This document shows positions 34,138-41,205 of a stretch of DNA of 49,077 bases, one piece after another. Position 1 is the stretch's first letter; the number at the start of each line of letters is the position of its first letter. The position numbers and the translations under genes were made by a program. The notes below the pieces were generated by a model that was given only the letters and a program-made list of their open reading frames with translations, was not told the DNA's origin and made no database searches. The stretch lies in the NCBI GenBank assembly GCA_016282915.1, contig JAEELW010000074.1, forward strand, positions 1 to 49,077. Reading direction: 5' to 3'. The stretch is from Lachnospiraceae bacterium. GTDB lineage: Bacteria; Bacillota; Clostridia; Lachnospirales; Lachnospiraceae.

Positions 34138-35673
34138 TTATTCCCCGCTCACCGCGCCGGTCGTTACAACCGCTGCTGCCGGCACGCTCACTGCTTCGCT
34201 GCCTGCAACACCGTCCAGACCGCTTACATTGATGTTCTTGGTAACCTTCGCATCGTAGGTGCTGGCTCTCATGATCTCGGTAAAGTCCACACCGGTAGCT
34301 TCCGTCATGGTGTCAAATACCTGCTTCATGATGACGGGCATGTTGCCGGAAACCTGTGCCACGCCGCCGTCGGTTCCGCTGCCGCCGCCATAGATGCTTA
34401 CCTTATCGATGGATGCAAGGGGCTTTGCCACCTCGGCTGCCATCTCAGGCAGGATCTTGACCATCATCTCGATCACGGCTGCGCCGTTGTACTTGCGGTA
34501 TGCTTCGGCCTTCTTCTCCATGGCTTCCGCTTCTGCCAGACCTTTCGCCTTGATGGCATTTGCTTCCGCGACACCCTTTGCGGTGATACCGGCAGCTTCC
34601 TGCTCGGCTGCGTAACGGGCTGCATCTGCCTTTGCCTTCTGGGCTTCAGCTGCCTTCTCCTGCTCGTACTTCTCTGCTTCTGCCTGACGCTGTCTCTGGA
34701 TCAGGCGGGCTTCTGCATCCTTCTCTGCTTTATACTTCTCGGCATCGGCCTGACGTTCGATCTGTGCGGACAGTTCCTGCTGACGAACGATGACTTCTTT
34801 CTGCTTCAGTTCGGCTTCGCGTTCCGCACGGGCGATCTGTACGTTCACGGCCTGGGTCTCAATGGTCTTTGCCTGTTCCTGCTTCTGGATCTCGTATGCG
34901 GCATCTGCTTCCGCGCGCTTGATATCGGCCTGTACCTTCAGTTCGGAACGGCGGATATCCAGCTCGTTGTTTCTCTGTGCGATCGCCAGATCGGAGATGA
35001 CCTTTGCATCGTTAGCTTCCTTTGCCGCCTCTGCCTGTGCCACCGCCACATCACGGTCTGCGTTTGCCTTCGCGATGGAAGCGTCCTTCTGGATCTTGGA
35101 CATGTTATCCTGACCAAGTGCATTGATCAGGCCCTGCTCATCTTCGATCCTCTGGATGTTACAGGAAATGATCTGGATTCCGAGGGAATTCATATCCACC
35201 TGTGCTTTTTCCTGAACTTCGTCACCGAACTTCTTACGGTCGGTATTCAGTTCACGCAGCTCGATGGTACCGATGATCTCACGCAGGTTACCCTGAAGGG
35301 AATCGGTCAGTGCTACGATGAAGTCCTGCTCACGCATGTTCAGGAAGTTGCGCTGTGCCTTCAGTATGCCCTCTTCCGAGGTGTCTACCTTGACCTTGGC
35401 TACGGCATCGATGTCCACACCGATGAAATCCTTGGTCGGCACAAAGCCTCCGGTCTTGATATCAATGGATATCTGCTTGAGCAGCAGTCCGTCCTTTCTT
35501 TCAAGGAACGGGATCTTGATCCCCGCCCGGCCGATCAGTACCTTGGGCTTTTTCTTGATACCGGAAATGATGTAGGCCATATCGGGGGGAGCCTTCACAT
35601 AACCGCTCATCAAAATGATGAGCAAAAGGACTGCAGCGACTACGATAAGGGCAATCAGTGCTTCTCTAGGCAT
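34138..35673 (-). CDS. Flotillin family protein
   Basis: A 511-residue membrane scaffold protein. An N-terminal hydrophobic hairpin (about 5-22) is followed by an SPFH/PHB domain (about 25-200, with YIISGIKKKPKVLIGRAGIKIPF) and a long Ala/Glu-rich coiled coil (about 200-390) full of AEA and KAEAEK units typical of flotillins, then a C-terminal domain. GGAGGAAGG lies before the ATG. Flotillins organise membrane microdomains; in many Firmicutes the partner is an NfeD protein, but none is encoded here and the companion is a YczE-type protein. Confidence 0.93.
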   Translation of the reverse strand: MPREALIALIVVAAVLLLIILMSGYVKAPPDMAYIISGIKKKPKVLIGRAGIKIPFLERKDGLLLKQISIDIKTGGFVPTKDFIGVDIDAVAKVKVDTSEEGILKAQRNFLNMREQDFIVALTDSLQGNLREIIGTIELRELNTDRKKFGDEVQEKAQVDMNSLGIQIISCNIQRIEDEQGLINALGQDNMSKIQKDASIAKANADRDVAVAQAEAAKEANDAKVISDLAIAQRNNELDIRRSELKVQADIKRAEADAAYEIQKQEQAKTIETQAVNVQIARAEREAELKQKEVIVRQQELSAQIERQADAEKYKAEKDAEARLIQRQRQAEAEKYEQEKAAEAQKAKADAARYAAEQEAAGITAKGVAEANAIKAKGLAEAEAMEKKAEAYRKYNGAAVIEMMVKILPEMAAEVAKPLASIDKVSIYGGGSGTDGGVAQVSGNMPVIMKQVFDTMTEATGVDFTEIMRASTYDAKVTKNINVSGLDGVAGSEAVSVPAAAVVTTGAVSGE

Positions 35674-35698
35674 AATACCTTCCTCCTGTTCTCATTGT

Positions 35699-35751
35699 GG
35701 AATACACTTTTGTATTCCAGAGAGTTCTTTGAACTCTGTAATGCAAGTATA
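35699..35751 (-). promoter_or_regulatory. Flotillin leader: two adjacent perfect hairpins and a possible -10
   Basis: GGAATACA/TGTATTCC (35699-35718, 4-nt loop) and AGAGTTC/GAACTCT (35721-35737, 3-nt loop) stand side by side. A TATACT box (35746-35751) is 5/6 to consensus but has only a poor -35. Neither hairpin has a U-tract, so they may be operator sites or mRNA stabilisers. Confidence 0.4.
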
Positions 35752-35764
35752 CAATGCTTTCATG

Positions 35765-35830
35765 AAAAAATACAGCCCGTTTCTTGCGCACTTTTGCTAC
35801 GAAACATTGCGCAGACGGAAACCGGCTGTA
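35765..35830 (-). terminator. Terminator of the aminopeptidase gene
   Basis: TACAGCC (35771-35777) pairs with GGCTGTA (35824-35830); inside, GTTTC/GAAAC and GCGC/GCGC extend the stem. On the minus strand it is followed by six U residues. It separates the aminopeptidase from flotillin. Confidence 0.7.
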
Positions 35831-35872
35831 TCTCCGTATTTTCCGCGGTTCCTGCAGGCTGCGCCCTTTGTT

Positions 35873-37672
35873 TTACGCGAGCGCCTCCGTCACACAAAGC
35901 AGCCACTCCTGCTCCTCCGGTCCCTGCATGAAAGGAAGCAGCTTTTCCCGTACCAGCCGGTGATAGTCGTTCAGCCATTCTTTCTCCTTAGGCTCCAGTG
36001 CTTCCGGAAGTATGGCGTCCTTATCCAGCGGTACCAGGGTCAGAGGCTCAAAGCCCATGAATTCACCGTCCCCGTTCTCCGTACGCTTCACAACCTTTAA
36101 GATATTCTCGATCCGTATGCCGTGACTGCCTTCCACGTATACCCCGGGCTCATCCGAAAGGATCATGCCCGCCTCCAGGGGCGTATCGGCACTCTCTTCC
36201 CGTTTCTTCCAGCGTATGGCCGCCGGGCCCTCATGGACGTTGAGCATATAGCCCACGCCATGGCCGGTCCCGCATTTGTAGTCGCGTTCAAGCTCCCAGA
36301 CCGGTCCTCTCGCGAGGATATCCAGATTGCGCCCGCTGCAGCCCTTTAAAAAGACCGCGTTCTGCAGCGCCAGCATTCCGGCCGCCACCCGTGTGAATTC
36401 ACGCTTCTGCTCATCCGGGATACAGCCCAGGGCCAGGGTGCGGGTCACATCCGTGGTACCGCCCTCATACTGCCCGCCGGAATCCACCAGATAAAAGCCG
36501 TCGCCGGAAACTGCCGCGGAATGCTCTTCTGTCGCCTCATAATGCATCATCGCCGCATTGGGTCCGAAGGCGCTGATCGTCGGGAAGCTCAGCTCATAGC
36601 AGTCCTCCTGCGCCAGACGCATTCCGTCCAGTTCCTGCGCCAGCGTATATTCGTCCATGGCTTCCTTTCCCGCCCTCTGCTTTACGCGGTACAGGAAACG
36701 GGTCAGGACCGCGCTGTCCTTAAGATAGACCTTTTCGCTCCGGGCCAGCTCGCTTTCGTTCTTTACGGCTTTGGCAAAAAGTATCGGACTCGGCGCCCCG
36801 ACGATCCCGATGCCGCTCCTCTGGAGCATGCGGAAGATCAGATAATTGATCCTTTCCGGATCCAGGAGCACGTCGCCGTCAAAACGGAGCTTCGGAAGAT
36901 CCCTGTAAAAATCCGCATAGGGCTTCAGCGTGATGCATTCCCTTTCCGCAAAGGCACACAGTTCATCCGTTACCGCTTCCTCCTTTACATAGAGAGAAAC
37001 GCCGTACTGCGTGACCACGGTATAGGCGTAAGCTACGGGATTGCACTCCACATCCCTGCCCCGCAGGTTGAAAAGCCACATTTCTTCATCAAGAGCGCTG
37101 ATCACCGCAGCCACCGCGCCGGCCCCGGCCAGTGCGTCCCGATACTCCGAAAGCTTTTCGGCAAAGCTTTTCCCGGCCAGTTCCTCCGGAAGCAGCAGGA
37201 TCTCCTCCGCACTGTCCGCGGGCCGCTCCTCCCACAGATCCCATGCGGGATCGCTGCCGATCCTGAGCTTTGCGCCGGCTGCTTTTACAGCAGCCGCGAG
37301 CTCCCTGCCTGCCGAGGCGCTGATCCTCCGGCCGTCCAGGAACAGGAACTCTCCTTCCTGAAGCTTATCCTCAAGAAAAGCGTTCAGTGTCGGTACGCCG
37401 GCGTCTCCCATACGCATCAGCCGGATGCCGCTGCCGAAAAGCTCCGCCTCCGCCTGCACGAAATAGCGGCCGTCGGTCCAGAGCAGGGCCTCTTCCGTTC
37501 CCACCAGCAGGGTACCTGCGGATCCCGTAAATCCGCTGTAGTATTCCCGGTCATGATAATGGGCATTGACATATTCCGATCCGTGCGGATCCTCCGAGGT
37601 GCACAGATACCACTGCGCGCCGCATTCCTTCATCCTTTCGCGCAAAGCGCGGAGCCTTCCGCAAACATCCAT
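35873..37672 (-). CDS. pepP: Xaa-Pro aminopeptidase (M24 family, aminopeptidase P type)
   Basis: A 599-residue cytosolic metallopeptidase that removes an N-terminal residue preceding proline. It has two creatinase-like N-terminal domains and a C-terminal pita-bread domain with the dimetal ligands in order: the two Asp of VDSGGQYEGGTTDVTRT, His of GHGVGYMLNVHEG, and Glu of DEPGVYVEGSHGIRIEN. The length is that of the long APP1-like form. The start follows AAAGGAG at good spacing; a longer frame upstream runs through the preceding hairpin and is unlikely. A terminator follows, so it is probably a single-gene unit. Confidence 0.93.
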   Translation of the reverse strand: MDVCGRLRALRERMKECGAQWYLCTSEDPHGSEYVNAHYHDREYYSGFTGSAGTLLVGTEEALLWTDGRYFVQAEAELFGSGIRLMRMGDAGVPTLNAFLEDKLQEGEFLFLDGRRISASAGRELAAAVKAAGAKLRIGSDPAWDLWEERPADSAEEILLLPEELAGKSFAEKLSEYRDALAGAGAVAAVISALDEEMWLFNLRGRDVECNPVAYAYTVVTQYGVSLYVKEEAVTDELCAFAERECITLKPYADFYRDLPKLRFDGDVLLDPERINYLIFRMLQRSGIGIVGAPSPILFAKAVKNESELARSEKVYLKDSAVLTRFLYRVKQRAGKEAMDEYTLAQELDGMRLAQEDCYELSFPTISAFGPNAAMMHYEATEEHSAAVSGDGFYLVDSGGQYEGGTTDVTRTLALGCIPDEQKREFTRVAAGMLALQNAVFLKGCSGRNLDILARGPVWELERDYKCGTGHGVGYMLNVHEGPAAIRWKKREESADTPLEAGMILSDEPGVYVEGSHGIRIENILKVVKRTENGDGEFMGFEPLTLVPLDKDAILPEALEPKEKEWLNDYHRLVREKLLPFMQGPEEQEWLLCVTEALA

Positions 37673-37765
37673 CGTATTCTCTCCTTTGCTTCTATCGTAT
37701 AACGTAAATGCATATACCGCGTCCGAAAAGCGGAAACGGCAGCCGATCCCGTCCGCAAGTATAAA

Positions 37766-37794
37766 GAGCCGGTTCATGCAGGCATGACCGGCTC
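37766..37794 (-). terminator. Long near-perfect hairpin after deoC
   Basis: GAGCCGGTTCATGC (37766-37779) pairs with GCATGACCGGCTC (37782-37794) with a single bulge and a 2-nt turn (in practice a slightly larger loop). On the minus strand UUUAUAC follows and on the plus side UCUUUU, so it may work both ways, mainly ending deoC transcripts. Confidence 0.6.
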
Positions 37795-37849
37795 GTCTTT
37801 TAGTGCCGTATGAAAGCTTCCTATTGCTCCCTGCCGCGCACTCCCGCGA

Positions 37850-38491
37850 TCAAACGAAGCTCGCCGTCGCGGAAGCTCCCACACGGTCGCAGCCCAGAGC
37901 AAGATACTCCTCCAGCTGCTCTCTCGTACGTATGCCGCCGGCGGCCTTGATCTTTACCTCCGGACCGATATGCTCCTTCATGAGGCGCACATTTTCCGGC
38001 GTGGCCCCGGCGCTGCCGAAGCCCGTCGAGGTCTTGATATAATCCGCGCCTGCCTCGGTCACCAGCTTGCAGGCCCGTATGATCTCGTCCTCACTCAGAT
38101 AGCAGGTCTCGATGATGACCTTGAAGATATGCCCCCGGCAGCTGTGGCGCAGAGCCTTCAGCTCCTCCAGCACCATTTCGTCCTCTCCGGCCTTCAGGCG
38201 CCCCACATTGATCACCGAATCGATCTCGTCCGCACCGTTGATGATGGCGTTTTCCGTCTCAAAGATCTTCGTCACCGTCGTATTGTAGCCCAGAGGAAAG
38301 CCGATGACCGTGCAGATCTTCAGCCTGTCCCCGTAGCGTTCCTTTACATCCTTTACGTAATCCGGAGGTATGCATACGCTGGCCGTATGCAGCTTTAACG
38401 CCTCCTCACACAGTGCCATGATCTCCTCTTTGGTGGCAAAAGCCTTTAAAAGCGTATGATCCACATGCGTGATCATTTCTCCGATCTCCAT
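37850..38491 (-). CDS. deoC: Deoxyribose-phosphate aldolase
   Basis: A 213-residue class I aldolase that cleaves 2-deoxyribose-5-phosphate to acetaldehyde and glyceraldehyde-3-phosphate. The Schiff-base Lys153 lies in YIKTSTGFG, with a second conserved Lys182 in KIKAAGGIRT and the acidic site in GADEIDSVINVG. The length is normal. The longer frame upstream lies inside the preceding gene; the start used is 5 nt after that gene's stop, with GGGAG upstream. It is thus co-transcribed with a response regulator gene, an odd pairing. Confidence 0.95.
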   Translation of the reverse strand: MEIGEMITHVDHTLLKAFATKEEIMALCEEALKLHTASVCIPPDYVKDVKERYGDRLKICTVIGFPLGYNTTVTKIFETENAIINGADEIDSVINVGRLKAGEDEMVLEELKALRHSCRGHIFKVIIETCYLSEDEIIRACKLVTEAGADYIKTSTGFGSAGATPENVRLMKEHIGPEVKIKAAGGIRTREQLEEYLALGCDRVGASATASFV

Positions 38492-38496
38492 ATCCT

Positions 38497-39375
38497 TCAC
38501 TCCCTGAAAAAATGTACCCGGTTCTTGCCGGAAAGTTTTACATGATACATGGCCATCTGGAGCTTGCGGTAGAGCGTATCGTAATCCCTGCCGTGACGCG
38601 GTATGAATACCGCCGCCACCGAAGCCGTCAGCGGATCCCCGCCGCTGCGCGCGATGTTTGCCTCCTTCATGACCTGTCCGCAGATCTCCTCGCACCAGCT
38701 CATGAGCTCGGCCTCGCTCAGATCCTGGGGGATATAGATCAGGAATTCATCCTCCCCGCTCCGGCCCAGGATACTGTCGGTCAGCGCCAGGCGCTTCAGT
38801 GCATCGGCGAAACGCAGGATCACGCCGTTGGCGTTGCTCATCCCCTGTTCCTGGGTCAGAGCGGTGAAGCCGTCGATATCCACCATCACCAGCGCCGCGG
38901 GCGACTGTCCATAGCGTATGCGGCTGTCTACCTCCGCCTCCATATATTCCGCATTCCACAGATCCGTCAGAAGATCCTTTTTGCCGCTGCCCAGGATATT
39001 CCTGCGCATATCCTCCATCTGCAGCACTTTTTCGATCCTGGAGAGCATCACCTCTGCTTCAAAGGGCTTGGTGATAAAATCCAGCGCTCCCATCTTGAGC
39101 CCCTTCATCTCGCTTTCATGCTCCGTATCCGCTGTCAGAAAGATGATGGGGATATTGGCTGTGCGCGGATTCAGCTTGATCTGCTCCATGGTCTCATAGC
39201 CGTCCATCTCGGGCATCATAATGTCGAGAAGGATCAGGTCCGGCCGGTTTTTCTTCAGGAAATTCAAAGCCTGCCGTCCGGACTTGGCCATGGACAGATG
39301 GTAAAAAGGCTGTAATACTTCCGCAGCACTTTTCAGATTGGTTGTGCTGTCATCCACCATCAGGATCGATTTCAT
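38497..39375 (-). CDS. Response regulator with GGDEF-type domain (GEDEF variant)
   Basis: A 292-residue protein. The receiver domain (1-120) has Asp8/Asp9, phospho-acceptor Asp51 (LLDIMMPEMDGYE), Thr81 and Lys103, all intact. The GGDEF domain (about 130-290) has LTDLWN instead of LTGLxNR, DIDGF, and the motif GEDEF (207-211) where the second Gly is Glu. No RxxD inhibitory site is seen. Activity is uncertain; it may be a weak cyclase or a c-di-GMP/GTP sensor. No histidine kinase gene is near. It lies between thrC and deoC. Confidence 0.88.
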   Translation of the reverse strand: MKSILMVDDSTTNLKSAAEVLQPFYHLSMAKSGRQALNFLKKNRPDLILLDIMMPEMDGYETMEQIKLNPRTANIPIIFLTADTEHESEMKGLKMGALDFITKPFEAEVMLSRIEKVLQMEDMRRNILGSGKKDLLTDLWNAEYMEAEVDSRIRYGQSPAALVMVDIDGFTALTQEQGMSNANGVILRFADALKRLALTDSILGRSGEDEFLIYIPQDLSEAELMSWCEEICGQVMKEANIARSGGDPLTASVAAVFIPRHGRDYDTLYRKLQMAMYHVKLSGKNRVHFFRE

Positions 39376-39396
39376 GGAATGTTTCTACCTCAGGAA

Positions 39397-39430
39397 TAAC
39401 TGTTCCGCCCCTCCGGGTTATGAACAGTTA
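39397..39430. repeat. 9-bp inverted repeat between thrC and the response regulator
   Basis: TAACTGTTC (39397-39405) and GAACAGTTA (39422-39430) are perfect complements 16 nt apart. No U-tract follows on either strand, so an operator or an mRNA processing site is more likely than a terminator. It sits just upstream of the response regulator start. Confidence 0.45.
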
Positions 39431-39449
39431 CGGCAGCAGGTGCTTCGGA

Positions 39450-40973
39450 CTACTTCAAAAATCTTTTGACCTCTTCGGGCATCTCTTCCACTTCACACAC
39501 GATATCGTGCAGTACCGGAGCGTTCCGCAATTCCTCTACCGCCTGCGGGATCTCCATCCCCGAAGCCTTATGGAGCGCTTCGATCAGATCCATCGCTTCC
39601 TTATCCGCCGAGGCGGGATCGATGGCTTCCAGTACGGTCTTTGCAAACTTGTAGGGGCTGGCCGTGGATGCGATCACGGTGGGCGTATCGTCCGACGCCT
39701 CTCTGCGGTAATCCTCATAAACCGCCGAAGCCACCGCCGTATGCGGATCGATCAGGTAGGAACAGTCGCGGAAGATCTTTCCGATCTGTGCGACCGTACG
39801 CGCTTCGTCCGCGTAGCCGCCCCGGAAGTCTTTCAGGCGCTCCCGCATCGCTTCATCGATATGGTAAGCTCCCGTTTCCTTCAGATCCTCCATGAACTTC
39901 GCCGTCTTCTTTTCATCCTCGCCGGTCACATGATAAATGAGACGCTCCAGATTGCTGGAGATGAGGATGTCCATGGAAGGCGAAGAAGTCAGGATAAAGC
40001 TGCGCTCCGCCTTAAAGCTTCCGTCTTTTTCATCGCGCTCATGCAGCTTATCGTAGGTGCCGCTTTCAAAGAAATCGAAGAGTACGCGGTTGGAATTGGA
40101 TGCACAGATGAGCCTGCGGATGGGCACACCCAGCTGCTTCGCGTACCACGCCGCCAGGATATTGCCGAAATTACCTGTGGGCACGCAGACATTGATGGCA
40201 TCCCCTTCATTGATGCGGCCGTTTTTCAGAAGCTGCAGCCAGGCGTAGACATAATAGACGATCTGGGGTACCAGACGCCCGATATTGATCGAGTTTGCCG
40301 AGGAAAAGACAAAACCGCGCTCTTTCAGTTCCTCACGCAGCGCCGTATCCGCAAACATCTTCTTCACCGCGCTCTGCGCATCGTCGAAATTGCCTTTGAT
40401 CCCCACCACGCGGACATTCTTTCCCTTCTGTGTCACCATCTGGCGCTCCTGCACCGGGGATACGCCGTTCTTGGGGTAAAAGACCATGATGCGCGTGCCC
40501 GGCACATCCGCAAAGCCCGCCATGGCCGCCTTGCCCGTATCGCCGCTGGTGGCGGTAAGGATCACGATCTCTTCCTTCAGCGCCTGCTTCTTCGCCGCCG
40601 TCGTCATGAGGTGCGGCAGGATCGAAAGCGCCATATCCTTAAAGGCGATGGTCGCTCCGTGGTAAAGCTCCAGGTAAAAAGCCCCTTCCGCCTCCGCCAG
40701 CGGCGCGATCACCTCCGTATCAAACTTTTCATCATAAGCCCGTTCGATGCAGCTCTTCAGCTCCTCCTCCGTGAAATCCGTAAGATAAAGCTTCATCACC
40801 TCATAGGCCAGCTGTTTATAGTCCAGCTCCTTCCATTTGGAAAGCCCGGCATCCGCCTCCGGCAGCCGCTCCGGCACAAAGAGCCCGCCGTCATCCGCAA
40901 GCCCCTTCAATATCGCCTGGGAAGCGCTCAGCCGCGCTTCTTTATCTCTCGTACTGTGGTAAAAGATCTCCAT
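39450..40973 (-). CDS. thrC: Threonine synthase
   Basis: A 507-residue PLP enzyme that makes threonine from O-phosphohomoserine. The PLP-binding Lys112 lies in GATIAFKDMALSIL; the phosphate loop region is CVPTGNFGNILA and TATSGDTGKAAMAG is conserved. The N-terminus (YHSTRD, LADDGGLFVPE) is typical of the long form. The start is the ATG after AGGAGAGAGG; an in-frame GTG/ATG ten codons earlier covers the ribosome binding site. It has its own promoter and a structured leader; no threonine leader peptide is visible. Confidence 0.95.
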   Translation of the reverse strand: MEIFYHSTRDKEARLSASQAILKGLADDGGLFVPERLPEADAGLSKWKELDYKQLAYEVMKLYLTDFTEEELKSCIERAYDEKFDTEVIAPLAEAEGAFYLELYHGATIAFKDMALSILPHLMTTAAKKQALKEEIVILTATSGDTGKAAMAGFADVPGTRIMVFYPKNGVSPVQERQMVTQKGKNVRVVGIKGNFDDAQSAVKKMFADTALREELKERGFVFSSANSINIGRLVPQIVYYVYAWLQLLKNGRINEGDAINVCVPTGNFGNILAAWYAKQLGVPIRRLICASNSNRVLFDFFESGTYDKLHERDEKDGSFKAERSFILTSSPSMDILISSNLERLIYHVTGEDEKKTAKFMEDLKETGAYHIDEAMRERLKDFRGGYADEARTVAQIGKIFRDCSYLIDPHTAVASAVYEDYRREASDDTPTVIASTASPYKFAKTVLEAIDPASADKEAMDLIEALHKASGMEIPQAVEELRNAPVLHDIVCEVEEMPEEVKRFLK

Positions 40974-40997
40974 TTTTCCTCTCTCTCCTCTATAAAC

Positions 40998-41108
40998 AAC
41001 CATTTATTTCCGGTTTATACCGGTCGGATGCCGATCCCGTAATCTCGCCTGCTTCGCAGCCTCGAACGGTATCTGGCTCCTTTGTCCGGGATCACGATCC
41101 CGCGAATT
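40998..41108 (-). promoter_or_regulatory. Structured leader of thrC
   Basis: The leader of about 135 nt holds several short hairpins: CGGGATC/GATCCCG with a 2-nt turn, a nested CCGT-TCG...CGA-ACGG stem with a CTGC/GCAG tip, GGAT/ATCC, and CCGGT/ACCGG. No U-tract follows. It could be a regulatory RNA or a REP-like palindrome cluster; I match it to no named riboswitch. Confidence 0.3.
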
Positions 41109-41114
41109 GCCATG

Positions 41115-41143
41115 AGTATAACAGAAATAGCGCGCAAGAACAA
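41115..41143 (-). promoter_or_regulatory. Promoter of thrC
   Basis: TTGTTC (41138-41143) and TATACT (41115-41120) on the minus strand, 17 nt apart; predicted start near 41108. Confidence 0.6.
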
Positions 41144-41156
41144 GTGGACGGGCGAC

Positions 41157-41182
41157 AAAAACGGCGGCCTGCCCGGCCGCCG
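41157..41182 (-). terminator. Terminator of the GGDEF/EAL protein gene
   Basis: CGGCGGCC (41162-41169) pairs with GGCCGCCG (41175-41182) over a 5-nt loop, and five U residues follow on the minus strand. It lies 24 nt after the stop codon. Confidence 0.8.
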
Positions 41183-41205
41183 CTCCGAAAAATTCTGTAT
41201 AATCT

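Noticed and set aside
34117-35931. 604-codon open frame on the plus strand, Cys/Leu-rich
   Set aside because: Antisense to the flotillin gene. Its Leu and Cys repeats mirror the Ala/Glu/Lys codons of the flotillin coiled coil.
39342-41042. 566-codon open frame on the plus strand
   Set aside because: Antisense to thrC, which has clear PLP-enzyme motifs; the antisense frame shows high His/Arg content and no family features.
41015-41113. 32-codon frame on the minus strand in the thrC leader
   Set aside because: Its ATG lies before the predicted transcript start and overlaps the -10 region; it has no ribosome binding site and no threonine codon cluster.
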